NCBI GenBank assembly: GCA_020829485.1
Contig: JAIVFU010000089.1
Span: forward strand, 1 to 26,669
Direction of reading: 5' to 3'
DNA length: 26,669 nt
Source: Nostoc sp. CHAB 5834
GTDB taxonomy: Bacteria; Cyanobacteriota; Cyanobacteriia; Cyanobacteriales; Nostocaceae
Below are positions 1-6,980 of the stretch, piece by piece (position 1 is the first letter of the stretch; every line of letters begins with the position of its first letter). A program made the position numbers and the translations under genes. The notes below the pieces were generated by a model. The model was not told the DNA's origin, did no database searches, and was given only the letters and a program-made list of their open reading frames with translations.

Positions 1-391
1 TTTTCTGATGGTAGTAACGATTTTAACCTCTCCCATTGCTCGTTACTTAAGTCCCCTCGGTTGATCATGACTATACAGAGATCGCCTTTTTTCTAGGATA
101 TAACGAGTTTGAAAACACGCCCTAGGGTGGGGTGACGCGTTGAGTAATGTTAAACGAGAGAACTGAATATCACGTCTCGACAAGGGTTTCACGTTAAGTT
201 GACACCAATGAGCATTGCTGTGCCCCTACAAATGATCTGTATTTTATGCAATTGAGAACCGCTATAAGCAATAGGCAAGAAGCTTCTTTGAGTTATACTG
301 AATTTTTTCGCGTAATCAAATCTGAGTCCTATCGTTAGACTAGCGGACGAAATAGGCGTTACACAAAAGTGGGATGAATTGAGGCATTTGT
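1..391. other. Intergenic region with part of a dispersed element
   Basis: No convincing gene is visible. Bases 124-210 are nearly identical to 13325-13411 (about four mismatches in 87 bases), which places a copy of the same repeat family here (listed separately). The rest is AT-rich spacer behind the 3' end of the minus-strand SLH gene. Short reading frames here have no recognisable protein features and use the repeat sequence itself. Confidence 0.6.
124..213 (+). repeat. Dispersed repeat, right end of the GGTGTCAAC-type element (copy A)
   Basis: The segment begins with AGGGTGGGGTGACGCG and ends TTGACACCAATGAGC. It aligns base for base with 13325-13414 apart from a few substitutions. The terminus GTTAAGTTGACACC is also the right end of the element at 23351-23556. 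No matching left end (GTGTCAACTT) is seen in bases 1-123, so the copy is either truncated or extends beyond the window. Confidence 0.75.
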
Positions 392-2464
392 TCAACTAAC
401 TGTAATAACTGTTCCCACACTCTCATTCGCCAATCTATCCACTGCACACACGGCATAGGTTCCCGCTTGTTGGACGGTAGCGAAGGTTGTGCCAGCAGAC
501 AAAATTCGTTGAATTGCCCAAGTATCGCCAGTTTCTCGATAAAGTGTCCAAGAACGAACTGGCTGATTATCACCAGGCTGCCAACTTAGTTTGCGGTTAT
601 TGACTTGTAGTTGAATAGGCGGAGGCGGTGGTGTTGTATCCTGCCAAGACAAAGTTGGAGCTAACGCAGGTTTGTTATAAAGCAGATTTTGGAATTTATC
701 AGCAATGCCCTGACTATTTTCTGTCAAAACACCGACATTAAAGAAGATATTTCCCAGTGATAAATTTCCAGCTTGGCTACGACTAATTTTTACCTGCTTT
801 TCAATCTCATCACTCTCCCGACTCTTGTTGCTTGGTTCTGTCAAATTGTTACCTGCGTAAACGTGTCTTTGCTTTGTGTTTACCTCTGTCCACCACTTTA
901 GCAACGCCGAATAACTTTGTTGTGGTTGGTCTGTGCGCCAGTAAAGTTGAGGCGCGATATAATCAATCCAGCCTTCTGCTAGCCATTTCTTCGCGTCGGC
1001 ATACAGCACGTTATAAGCATCTAACCCAGTAATACCAGTGGGTTGTCCGGGGCGATAAATCCCAAAGGGACTAATACCAAATTTAACGTCAGGTTTAGTT
1101 GTTTTAATTCCCAGCCAGAGGCGCTGTACCATTCTGTTAACATTATCTCGTCGCCAGTCGCCAAGGCTGAATATACCACCAGCTGCTTTATATGCAGCGT
1201 AGGTTTTATCATCGGGGAAAGGTTGTCCCTCGATGGGATATGGATAAAAATAATCATCTAAGTGAATGCCATCAACATCGTAGCGCTTCACTACATCAAG
1301 AATTACATTGTAAGCTCTATCCTGAACTATTTTCAGTCCTGGATCCATCCAGCGTTGAGTTTTCCACAAATAAACGCTTTCTGGATTGGTAGCTGCGATG
1401 TGGGGACGGACTGTTTTAGCTGGGTTGGTGGAAGTGCTAGCGCGGTAGGGGTTGAACCAAGCATGGAGTTCAATATTGCGTTTGTGACATTCTGCGATCG
1501 CAAACGCTAAAGGATCATAAAATGGTTCTGGTGCTTGACCCTGAGTTCCTGTAATCCAAGCACTCCAAGGCTCTAATTGAGATTCATATAAAGCGTCTCC
1601 CTCCGGGCGTACCTGGAAGATAAGGGCATTGAAGTTTAGCGCTTGTAATTTACTAATAATCTCGCTGAGTTCAGCTTTTTGTTCGGCAACAGAAAGTCCT
1701 GCCTTGGAAGGCCAATTACTATTCCACACAGATGCTACCCACGCCCCCCGAAATTCCCGACTATGATTTACCCTAACGCTACCGATAGGTGCGGGTGTCG
1801 GCGTTGGTGTGGGTATTGGCGTTGGTATGGGTATGGGTATCGGTGTTGGTGCTGGCGGCTGCACTAAGTAACTAGAGGCAATTTTTTCTGCCTGACCTAA
1901 ATACACCAAAGCTTGATAAATAATTACTGCCACATCTGCACGGGTGGCTGCAAGATTGGGATTGAGTAATTTGATATTTGGGAAACTAACCACCAGTCCT
2001 GCGCTGGTGGCAATAGCTACCTGATTTCTACCATACCCAGGAATCTGAACAGAATCTTGATAAATTTGTGAAAGTTGTGAGAGGAGGTCAGGTTTTACCT
2101 TGGTGGCAATTTCTAAGCCTCCTACTAAAGCAACTAAAACTTCCACTCTAGTAATTCGGTTAGCGGAACGGAAAGTTTTATCAGGAAACCCGCTAAGAAA
2201 TGCTTTTTCGTAAACTGCTTGAATGGCTGCTGCTGCCCAATAATTAGTGGGTACATCAACAAAGGGGACATACTGCCGCTTCTTAGAAACTGTGGGAAAT
2301 GCGTTGGCGATAATGGCGGCAAATTCAGCGCGGGTAACAGAGTTATCGGGGCGATAAGTGCCGTTAGGCAAGCCATTGACAATACGACGTTGGGCTAAGG
2401 CTGTAATAAATAAGCGTGCCCAATGGTTTTGAATATCCGAGAAGGGAGTAGCAATAGATACCAT
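392..2464 (-). CDS. SLH-domain family 10-like glycoside hydrolase (GHL10/DUF187, YngK-like)
   Basis: 690 aa. Three S-layer homology repeats fill residues 1-55, about 66-117 and about 134-190 (each with an F/Y-x-D...G-x-x-x-x-F/L...R-x-E/D pattern), followed by a Pro/Thr/Ile linker at 203-227 and a GHL10 TIM-barrel from about 236 (starting REFRGAWVASVWNSNWPS). The conserved HLDDYFYPYP acidic motif is at 401-410. A C-terminal Fn3-like segment runs from about 610 to 690. By family, SLH domains anchor proteins to peptidoglycan-linked polymer and GHL10 enzymes act on cell-wall or other polysaccharides; the substrate cannot be read from the sequence. No N-terminal signal peptide is visible from the ATG at 2464, so the true start may lie upstream, where the frame stays open, or export may be atypical. 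The linker DNA is a degenerate hexamer repeat. It is followed on the same strand by unrelated repeats, so it is probably a single gene. Confidence 0.9.
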   Translation of the reverse strand: MVSIATPFSDIQNHWARLFITALAQRRIVNGLPNGTYRPDNSVTRAEFAAIIANAFPTVSKKRQYVPFVDVPTNYWAAAAIQAVYEKAFLSGFPDKTFRSANRITRVEVLVALVGGLEIATKVKPDLLSQLSQIYQDSVQIPGYGRNQVAIATSAGLVVSFPNIKLLNPNLAATRADVAVIIYQALVYLGQAEKIASSYLVQPPAPTPIPIPIPTPIPTPTPTPAPIGSVRVNHSREFRGAWVASVWNSNWPSKAGLSVAEQKAELSEIISKLQALNFNALIFQVRPEGDALYESQLEPWSAWITGTQGQAPEPFYDPLAFAIAECHKRNIELHAWFNPYRASTSTNPAKTVRPHIAATNPESVYLWKTQRWMDPGLKIVQDRAYNVILDVVKRYDVDGIHLDDYFYPYPIEGQPFPDDKTYAAYKAAGGIFSLGDWRRDNVNRMVQRLWLGIKTTKPDVKFGISPFGIYRPGQPTGITGLDAYNVLYADAKKWLAEGWIDYIAPQLYWRTDQPQQSYSALLKWWTEVNTKQRHVYAGNNLTEPSNKSRESDEIEKQVKISRSQAGNLSLGNIFFNVGVLTENSQGIADKFQNLLYNKPALAPTLSWQDTTPPPPPIQLQVNNRKLSWQPGDNQPVRSWTLYRETGDTWAIQRILSAGTTFATVQQAGTYAVCAVDRLANESVGTVITVS

Positions 2465-2564
2465 TGTTGAAAAGCAGCTAACTGGCCTTGATTTTGATTT
2501 CCTTAAGCTAATTTAGCAATATTCAGAGCTGATCGCTGCTGCAATGTCTTAGTAAAACAGTGCT

Positions 2565-2599
2565 GAGTTAGGAGTTAGGAGTTAGGAGTTTGGAGTTAT
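2565..2599. repeat. STRR, heptamer GAGTTAG (5 units, last two variant)
   Basis: Three exact GAGTTAG units (2565-2585) are followed by GAGTTTG and GAGTTAT. Pyrimidine-rich low-complexity sequence continues to about 2640, close to the stop codon of the minus-strand HdeD-like gene. Heptamer arrays of this kind are typical of heterocystous cyanobacteria. Confidence 0.85.
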
Positions 2600-2645
2600 T
2601 CTCCTCTCCATTCCCTGTTCCCCCATCTCCCTCATTCCCCATCTA

Positions 2646-3218
2646 CTAAGTAGGATTTACAGCTTCATTAGTAGGATTCGAGGTAGAACGCGCATTCAAT
2701 GACAGCATTACGCGTGAAATGCCAGTGAAAATAATGCTGACACCAACTAATGTGCCAAGAAGCCAGGGCGCATTGAAGGGCCACTGAAACCAAATCATTG
2801 CGCCTAAGACCAGTGTAATAATCCCATTACCTAGTATCCACGTCCAGTTCTCTTGCGGACGTAACTTAAATGCCAGAATTAACTCGAATGTACCTTCAGT
2901 CAGCAAAAAAGTGCCAAGCAACAGAGTTAGTGTGAGAATACCTGTAAAAGGATAAACAAACAGCATTACACCCGTTGCAATATAAAGTCCGCTCAATAGA
3001 ACTTTCCAAATAAAACCTCCTTCGTGGCGGGTTTGAGTGGCATAAACTATTTTTGTAAATCCGGCGAAAATTAAAATTACGGCAATCCAAGTCTCGGCGA
3101 ATAAGGTGCTGAAATTAGGGGCTGCGATCGCAATAACCCCTAAAATACTCAGTAGAACACCACTTATCAGTGACCCATTAACATCCTTGTTAATATTTCT
3201 AGAAACATCGGTTGTCAT
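2646..3218 (-). CDS. HdeD-family (DUF308) membrane protein
   Basis: 190 aa with about six hydrophobic membrane helices (near 15-35, 40-60, 70-90, 93-113, 125-145 and 150-172) and short polar loops. This is the two-times-three-helix DUF308 architecture of the HdeD family. In enterobacteria HdeD is an inner-membrane acid-resistance protein; in cyanobacteria the role is not established and only membrane localisation is safe. The start ATG at 3218 has a GGAG ribosome-binding motif about eight bases upstream on the minus strand. The C-terminal tail (from about 175) is polar. The gene stands alone: the SLH gene is 180 bp downstream and the DUF1400 gene 168 bp upstream. Confidence 0.88.
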   Translation of the reverse strand: MTTDVSRNINKDVNGSLISGVLLSILGVIAIAAPNFSTLFAETWIAVILIFAGFTKIVYATQTRHEGGFIWKVLLSGLYIATGVMLFVYPFTGILTLTLLLGTFLLTEGTFELILAFKLRPQENWTWILGNGIITLVLGAMIWFQWPFNAPWLLGTLVGVSIIFTGISRVMLSLNARSTSNPTNEAVNPT

Positions 3219-3385
3219 ACAAATCTTCTCCCTATTCTTAGACTCAACTCTACATTTAGGTTAGGGAATTTCTAAGTAACAAGGTATGAACCCTAAGATA
3301 GACTCATCAGTATTAACTTCATGGCGATCGTGATTAAAATTCATCACTATTGAGAAACTAAACCAATCATCTGATGACGTAACCC

Positions 3386-3937
3386 TCATAAAAGTTCTGC
3401 AAGATTGCTTAGGCGTTCATAAACACCAATGAGACGATCGCCTTCAAGTTCAACAGAAGTATTTGGATAATTCTGAATGGCTCCAAGCAGTGTAACTTCA
3501 CCATTTTGTTGAATAGATGTACTTAAAGCACTTCGCAGTGCCTCCTGATTTAGTTGCCCTCCGGGAGGGTGAACTACCTCACCAATTTGGTTAACCAAAA
3601 CTGGCCCTGCCCAGCTAGACAGTAAGCTATTTAAAAAGGCAGCATCGGCTTTTATTGGGGCTTTTAGTGCCTTACGAGCTACTGCGGGGTCTTGTTGCGC
3701 CGCCTGTAAATAAGCTCTTAATGTCGGGGTAGTCTTGCCAGTTTCTGTAAACTGAGTTAATTCTTGAACAGATATTTGCCCCTGAAAAGTACCATACTTT
3801 AAAACAACTTGCTCGGCAGCATTAGCATTAGTACTTGAAAGTAGAACAATAGCACCTACACCTAAAGCTACTGTTTGAGTGAGTAACTTACCGAATTTAC
3901 TATTGTTTAATCGATTGAAAAGTTGAGAAATCTGCAT
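3386..3937 (-). CDS. Exported DUF1400-domain protein
   Basis: 183 aa from the ATG at 3937; an upstream in-frame ATG at 3988 would add 17 residues that spoil the signal peptide. The start gives a basic n-region, a hydrophobic core (LLTQTVALGVGAIVLLSS) and a likely cleavage site after NANA, so the product is probably periplasmic or lipid-exposed. The mature part (AEQVVLKYGTFQGQISVQEL...) matches the cyanobacterial DUF1400 module, which usually forms the N-terminal part of larger alpha/beta hydrolases. No GxSxG or hydrolase core follows, so this is a stand-alone DUF1400 protein. Whether it lost a hydrolase partner or is complete cannot be told from the window. Function unknown. Confidence 0.8.
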   Translation of the reverse strand: MQISQLFNRLNNSKFGKLLTQTVALGVGAIVLLSSTNANAAEQVVLKYGTFQGQISVQELTQFTETGKTTPTLRAYLQAAQQDPAVARKALKAPIKADAAFLNSLLSSWAGPVLVNQIGEVVHPPGGQLNQEALRSALSTSIQQNGEVTLLGAIQNYPNTSVELEGDRLIGVYERLSNLAELL

Positions 3938-4015
3938 TTTGTCTAACTTTATAATTGTGGGAAGCGTACATAGGCACAAAATGCCCAAGCGTTATATTAT
4001 TTCACAAAATTCCTG

Positions 4016-4309
4016 CTACAGATACATGATTAGGGACGTACAAATAGACGCTCCTACAGGCAATTTGTTGCAAATATTTTTGGAAATGGTGTTATTAAAC
4101 CTTTTCGTTAGGCGAAGCCAATGAGGTAGTATTGGCTTATCTTCGTCTAGGGTTGGTGCTGGTATACCTAAATGCTTTCTTGCAGATTCTTCAGCTAGCT
4201 TTCGGTCTTGCTCGTTATCGAACTGATTCTCATCTAACAAATGAGGATTTTTTGCCGCTTCATCTCGGCTTGGTTTATAGCCATTTTTCCACCTGTACTT
4301 CCAGTCCAT
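4016..4309 (-). CDS. Small hypothetical protein with repeat-derived C-terminus
   Basis: 97 aa, not recognised as a named family. Residues 1 to about 65 are highly charged and look like real coding sequence (MDWKYRWKNGYKPSRDEAAKNPH..., ending near ILPHWLRL). The last third is encoded by DNA that resembles dispersed Nostoc-type repeats: a TAGGCGAAGCC block near 4110 and a GGGACGTACAAATAGACGCTCC palindrome near 4034-4056, similar in style to the palindrome at 9061. The original stop was probably lost when repeat DNA arrived, or the tail is a harmless extension. No domain, signal peptide or membrane helix is visible. Confidence 0.5.
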   Translation of the reverse strand: MDWKYRWKNGYKPSRDEAAKNPHLLDENQFDNEQDRKLAEESARKHLGIPAPTLDEDKPILPHWLRLTKRFNNTISKNICNKLPVGASICTSLIMYL

Positions 4310-4658
4310 AATTTGAAAAGCAGATATACTGCGATTTGATTCCCTAGTTGTTTATAGTAAGCGCTTAGTGGAACATGACACTCCTGCTATAGGTTGAAGA
4401 GGCTCATTCAGAAGGTACAAATTTAACAGAATCTTTGAGTAAGAATACTCTATTGATCAGGACTTAATAGATTAGCACGCTGAGAACAAGTCATGAGTGG
4501 TTCGCAAGTATAATAACTTTAGTAATTATTGGCGATCGCTGCTGGGTGTTATATAAAATTTTACAGTTGTAGAATTATGTTTGGTTTTATATTTTTATTT
4601 AAAAGCCGATATGATAAATATTATTTTAGATATTGCTGAAACACAAAACAAGACAATT
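4310..4658. other. Intergenic region upstream of the toxin-antitoxin pair
   Basis: AT-rich spacer between divergent genes. It holds one HIP1 octamer (GCGATCGC near 4533) and a TATATAAAA box at about 4551. A promoter for the toxin-antitoxin pair is expected here, but no -35/-10 pair or operator palindrome is convincing. Alternative antitoxin starts exist at 4581 (TTG) and 4611 (ATG). Confidence 0.4.
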
Positions 4659-4853
4659 ATGCTTAAACAACAGATTACACAAGAACTAGAAAAATTACCT
4701 GAACCTCTGTTACAGGAGATTTTAGATTTTGTTCAGTTCTTACAAGCTAAATATCAAAAAGAGAAAACTTTAGAAATCACTATTATGAGTGAATCGTCAC
4801 TGCAAAAAGATTGGTTAAGACCAGAGGAAGATTCAGCATGGCAGGATTTATAA
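4659..4853 (+). CDS. DUF2281-type antitoxin of a PemK/MazF toxin-antitoxin pair
   Basis: 64 aa from the ATG at 4659, chosen because conserved DUF2281-like sequence (ITQELEKLPEPLLQEILDFVQFLQAKYQ) begins straight after it; starts at 4611 or 4581 would add 16 or 26 poorly conserved residues. The N-terminal helix with the L-P-x-x-x-x-x-E-x-L-D-F-x-x-F-L pattern is typical of small cyanobacterial antitoxin-like proteins. The acidic C-terminus (DWLRPEEDSAWQDL) is the usual toxin-binding tail. It overlaps the toxin gene by 16 bases (toxin ATG at 4838), which supports co-translation. Such antitoxins generally neutralise the toxin by direct binding and repress their own promoter; neither is shown here. 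Confidence 0.78.
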   Translation: MLKQQITQELEKLPEPLLQEILDFVQFLQAKYQKEKTLEITIMSESSLQKDWLRPEEDSAWQDL

Positions 4854-5179
4854 AAGGAGATGTTGTTATCGTTTCATTTCCCTTTTCAGACTTAACAGAA
4901 ACAAAACGCAGACCTGCTTTAGTTATTGCTACTCTTCAGGAAAATGACTTGATTCTTTGCCAAATTACTAGCCAATATGTTGATGATATCTATTTTATTC
5001 AACTGAATAACAGTGATTTTAGCTCCGGTCGATTAAATCAGCTAAGTAATATCAGACTAAATCGGATTTTTACTGCCGATAAACAAATTATTTTATATCA
5101 ATTATGTCAAATAAAACTTGAAAAATTAACAGAGGTTATTAATAAAATTATTGAGATTATACAAGACTCCAGCCTGTAG
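4838..5179 (+). CDS. PemK/MazF-family toxin (endoribonuclease)
   Basis: 113 aa from the ATG at 4838. It opens with the family signature GDVVIVSFPFSDLTETKRRPALVIA, where the beta-barrel start and the R-R-P-A-L-V motif that carries part of the active site are clear. It continues with LILCQITSQ, matching the strand with the conserved T/S-S/T residues, and ends in the C-terminal helix typical of the family (LEKLTEVINKIIEIIQ). By family, it cleaves single-stranded mRNA at specific sites; this protein's target sequence is unknown. A longer reading frame from 4811 is rejected because MAGFIKGDVV is the usual N-terminus and 4838 overlaps the antitoxin stop. The length is normal and no disruption is seen. 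Confidence 0.9.
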   Translation: MAGFIKGDVVIVSFPFSDLTETKRRPALVIATLQENDLILCQITSQYVDDIYFIQLNNSDFSSGRLNQLSNIRLNRIFTADKQIILYQLCQIKLEKLTEVINKIIEIIQDSSL

Positions 5180-5384
5180 TTTATCGAGTCTTTAACTAAC
5201 TTGGACTGGTTTTATGGTTGCAGAAGATTTCAGCGTCGGCTTTGTACCCTTCCCTACGAAATGCCAAGGGCAAACGGGATGCAAGCTATGTGCAACTGTG
5301 ATTTTTAATCGTTAGGTATATTTGCTGATTAATTTATCAAAAAGCCTATTTACTTTCTCAAAATACTTAAATGCTTTCTCAAAA
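5180..5384. other. Intergenic, no convincing gene
   Basis: A 33-codon reading frame at 5214-5315 (MVAEDFSVGFVPFPTKCQGQ...) has three cysteines but also resembles degenerate dispersed repeat sequence (CTTCCCTACG...ACGGGATGC). I do not call it. Degenerate partial copies of the ACTTTCTCAAA/GCTTTCTCAAA core of the next repeat occur from about 5351. Confidence 0.4.
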
Positions 5385-5672
5385 GAAGCTTTTGCTTTCT
5401 CAAACCCCAGTTTGCTTACTCATTTTAGTGTTTTCCGCAAGTAAAAGAAGCTTTTGCTTTCTCAAACCCCAGTTTGCTTACTCATTTTAGTGTTTTCCGC
5501 AAGTAAAAGAAGCTTTTGCTTTCTCAAACCCCAGTTTACTTACTCATTTCAGTGTTTTCCGCAAGTAAAAGAAGCTTTTGCTTTCTCAAACCCCAGTTTA
5601 CTTACTCATTTCAGTGTTTTCCGTAAGCAAAATGGCATTTGACTTTCTCAAACCCCAGTTTGCTTACTCATT
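5385..5672. repeat. 62-bp tandem repeat, five copies
   Basis: Units start at 5385, 5447, 5509, 5571 and 5633, exactly 62 bases apart. Each reads roughly GAAGCTTTTGCTTTCTCAAA then CCCCAGTTT, CTTACTCATTT and AGTGTTTTCC. Copies 1-2 share TTTGCTTACTCATTTTAG, copies 3-4 share TTTACTTACTCATTTCAG, and copy 5 is diverged and incomplete. The period is not a multiple of three, so the array is not a repetitive protein; short frames across it are artefacts. There are no unique spacers, so it is not CRISPR. Confidence 0.93.
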
Positions 5673-5692
5673 AACGAACCACAGAGGCGCAG

Positions 5693-5837
5693 CTGACTTT
5701 TCACGGGATGTGGAAAACCTCTCTCTAAATCTCTCTCCTTTTAGGAGAGAGACTTTGAATTTCCCCCTTCCCGACACGGGAAGGGGGTTAGGGGGTTAGG
5801 TTTTTGGTGGACTTTTCCACATAACGTGAAAAGTCAG
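5693..5837. mobile_element. MITE, 145 bp, 25-bp terminal inverted repeats, 10-bp target duplication
   Basis: The left end CTGACTTTTCACGGGATGTG plus GAAAA matches the reverse complement of the right end (CTGACTTTTCACGTTATGTG plus GAAAA) at 23 of 25 positions. The direct repeat AGAGGCGCAG flanks both sides (5683-5692 and 5838-5847). The interior has two perfect hairpins: CTCTCTCCT/AGGAGAGAG (5731-5751) and an 11-bp arm pair CCCCCTTCCCG/CGGGAAGGGGG (5763-5787). There is no coding capacity, so a transposase must act in trans. The target is itself a common ACCACAGAGGCGCAGAG-type spacer sequence. Confidence 0.85.
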
Positions 5838-5937
5838 AGAGGCGCAGAGGGCACAGAGTCAGAAAAAAAGAGATGTTTAAGAAGTGTCTCACCAAGCGTT
5901 GTTGGCTTGACAGACTACTAAATTTGTCTTAATTAAA

Positions 5938-6085
5938 GGGACTTCCAAGTAAAAAAATATTCCATTGCTATTGTTCACTCTTGACCGTTGACGGTTCACG
6001 AGTTTTCAGTCAACAGTCAACAGTCAACAGTCAACAGTCAACAGTCAACGACTTTAAGTGGAATAATTTATTTTTTGGAGTTCCC
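5938..6085. mobile_element. MITE-like element, 148 bp, containing an STRR
   Basis: The left end GGGACTTCCAAGTAAAAAAA then TATTCCA pairs imperfectly with the reverse complement of the right end, GGGAACTCCAAAAAATAAAT then TATTCCA (about 22 of 27 matching with one gap). The interior carries GACCGTTGACGGTT and the CAGTCAA array. No target duplication is clear, so mobility is inferred from the inverted ends only. Confidence 0.5.
6007..6048. repeat. STRR, heptamer CAGTCAA, six exact units
   Basis: Six uninterrupted CAGTCAA units. The same heptamer, also six exact units, recurs at 8253-8294. Confidence 0.95.
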
Positions 6086-6394
6086 AAAACTCTATCCTAT
6101 TATGGGTAGAGAGTTCTGAATTCTGACTCCTGATTTCTAAAATTTATGTCTAAAGAAATAAGCACAACATTAACCTGACTATGCCTATAAGTTGTGTATG
6201 CACACAACAGTCACTCTTAACCAATATCTCTATGGATATAACTAAAAAAGCTAATTTTAGGATAACTCCATCTGTAGGCTCACGCAATTTAAATAAAAAA
6301 GGTTAATACTGAAAAATAACTTTACCAGCATGAAACCTGATTGTAATCAAAAATTACATTCTAGGAAAAGCAAATAGAGAAAAGAGTACAAACA

Positions 6395-6856
6395 ATGGCA
6401 ACTTCTACAGACCGCGATCAACAGATTCAAAAGCTGCACGAACTAATCAAAAATATTGATTATGGTATGTTTACCACAGTCGATGATGATGGCAGTTTGC
6501 ATAGTTACCCTATGTCAAAAAGTGGTGAGATTAACTCTGAAGCCACACTCTGGTTCTTTACTTATGCTGGTTCTCATAAGGTGACTGAGATTGAACACTA
6601 TAAGCAGGTAAATATTAGTTTTTCGTCACCCGAACAGCAACGATACGTTTCTATCTCAGGTTCAGCAGAACTCGTAAAAGACCGCAACAAGATGCGAGAG
6701 CTATGGAAGCCGGAACTTCAAACCTGGTTCCCTAAAGGACTGGACGAACCCGATATTGCTTTGCTTAAGGTGAATATTAACCAAGTTAATTATTGGGATA
6801 GTACATCGAGTTTCAAACCACAAACAATCAGTTTTTTGACACCATCACGACTTTAA
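6395..6856 (+). CDS. PNPOx-like FMN-binding general stress protein (GSP26 type)
   Basis: 153 aa. The sequence fits the pyridoxamine 5'-phosphate oxidase-like split-barrel family, stress-protein subgroup: an N-terminal helix (DQQIQKLHELIKNIDYGMFTTV), a barrel strand with DDDGSLHSYPMSK, then LWFFTYAGSHKVTEIEHYKQVNISFSSPEQQRYVSISGSAELVKD, and the late ELWKPELQTWFPKGLDEPDIALLKVNINQVNYWD motif diagnostic of this subgroup. Members bind FMN or related flavins; physiological substrates are mostly unknown. The start ATG lies after a purine-rich AGAGAAAAGAG stretch. It is followed 124 bp later by the aldo/keto reductase on the same strand, through an AT-rich spacer with an inverted TAATTCGTAATT/AATTACGAATTA. 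Confidence 0.9.
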   Translation: MATSTDRDQQIQKLHELIKNIDYGMFTTVDDDGSLHSYPMSKSGEINSEATLWFFTYAGSHKVTEIEHYKQVNISFSSPEQQRYVSISGSAELVKDRNKMRELWKPELQTWFPKGLDEPDIALLKVNINQVNYWDSTSSFKPQTISFLTPSRL

Positions 6857-6862
6857 ATAATT

Positions 6863-6919
6863 ACTAATTCGTAATTTGTAATTCGTAGTTAAGAATTTAA
6901 TTACTAATTACGAATTATT
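6863..6919. repeat. AT-rich inverted repeat (TAATTCGTAATT / AATTACGAATTA)
   Basis: Between the stress-protein gene and the reductase gene, ACTAATTCGTAATT is followed about 40 bases later by AATTACTAATTACGAATTA. It may be a degenerate dispersed element. It is too AT-rich to call a terminator. Confidence 0.5.
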
Positions 6920-6980
6920 TTCAAATATGTAATTGTTGGAAAAAATTGGCAAAATAAGTATTTTTAATTACGAGAAATCA

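Noticed and set aside
5214..5315. Short cysteine-containing frame of 33 codons
   Set aside because: Overlaps sequence resembling degenerate dispersed repeats; too short and no recognisable domain.
5385..5672. CRISPR-like array
   Set aside because: Units are directly contiguous with no unique spacers and there are no cas genes.
5454..5799. Two plus-strand open frames across the 62-bp repeat
   Set aside because: They only read the repeat (period not divisible by three) and then the MITE; no ribosome-binding site or protein features.
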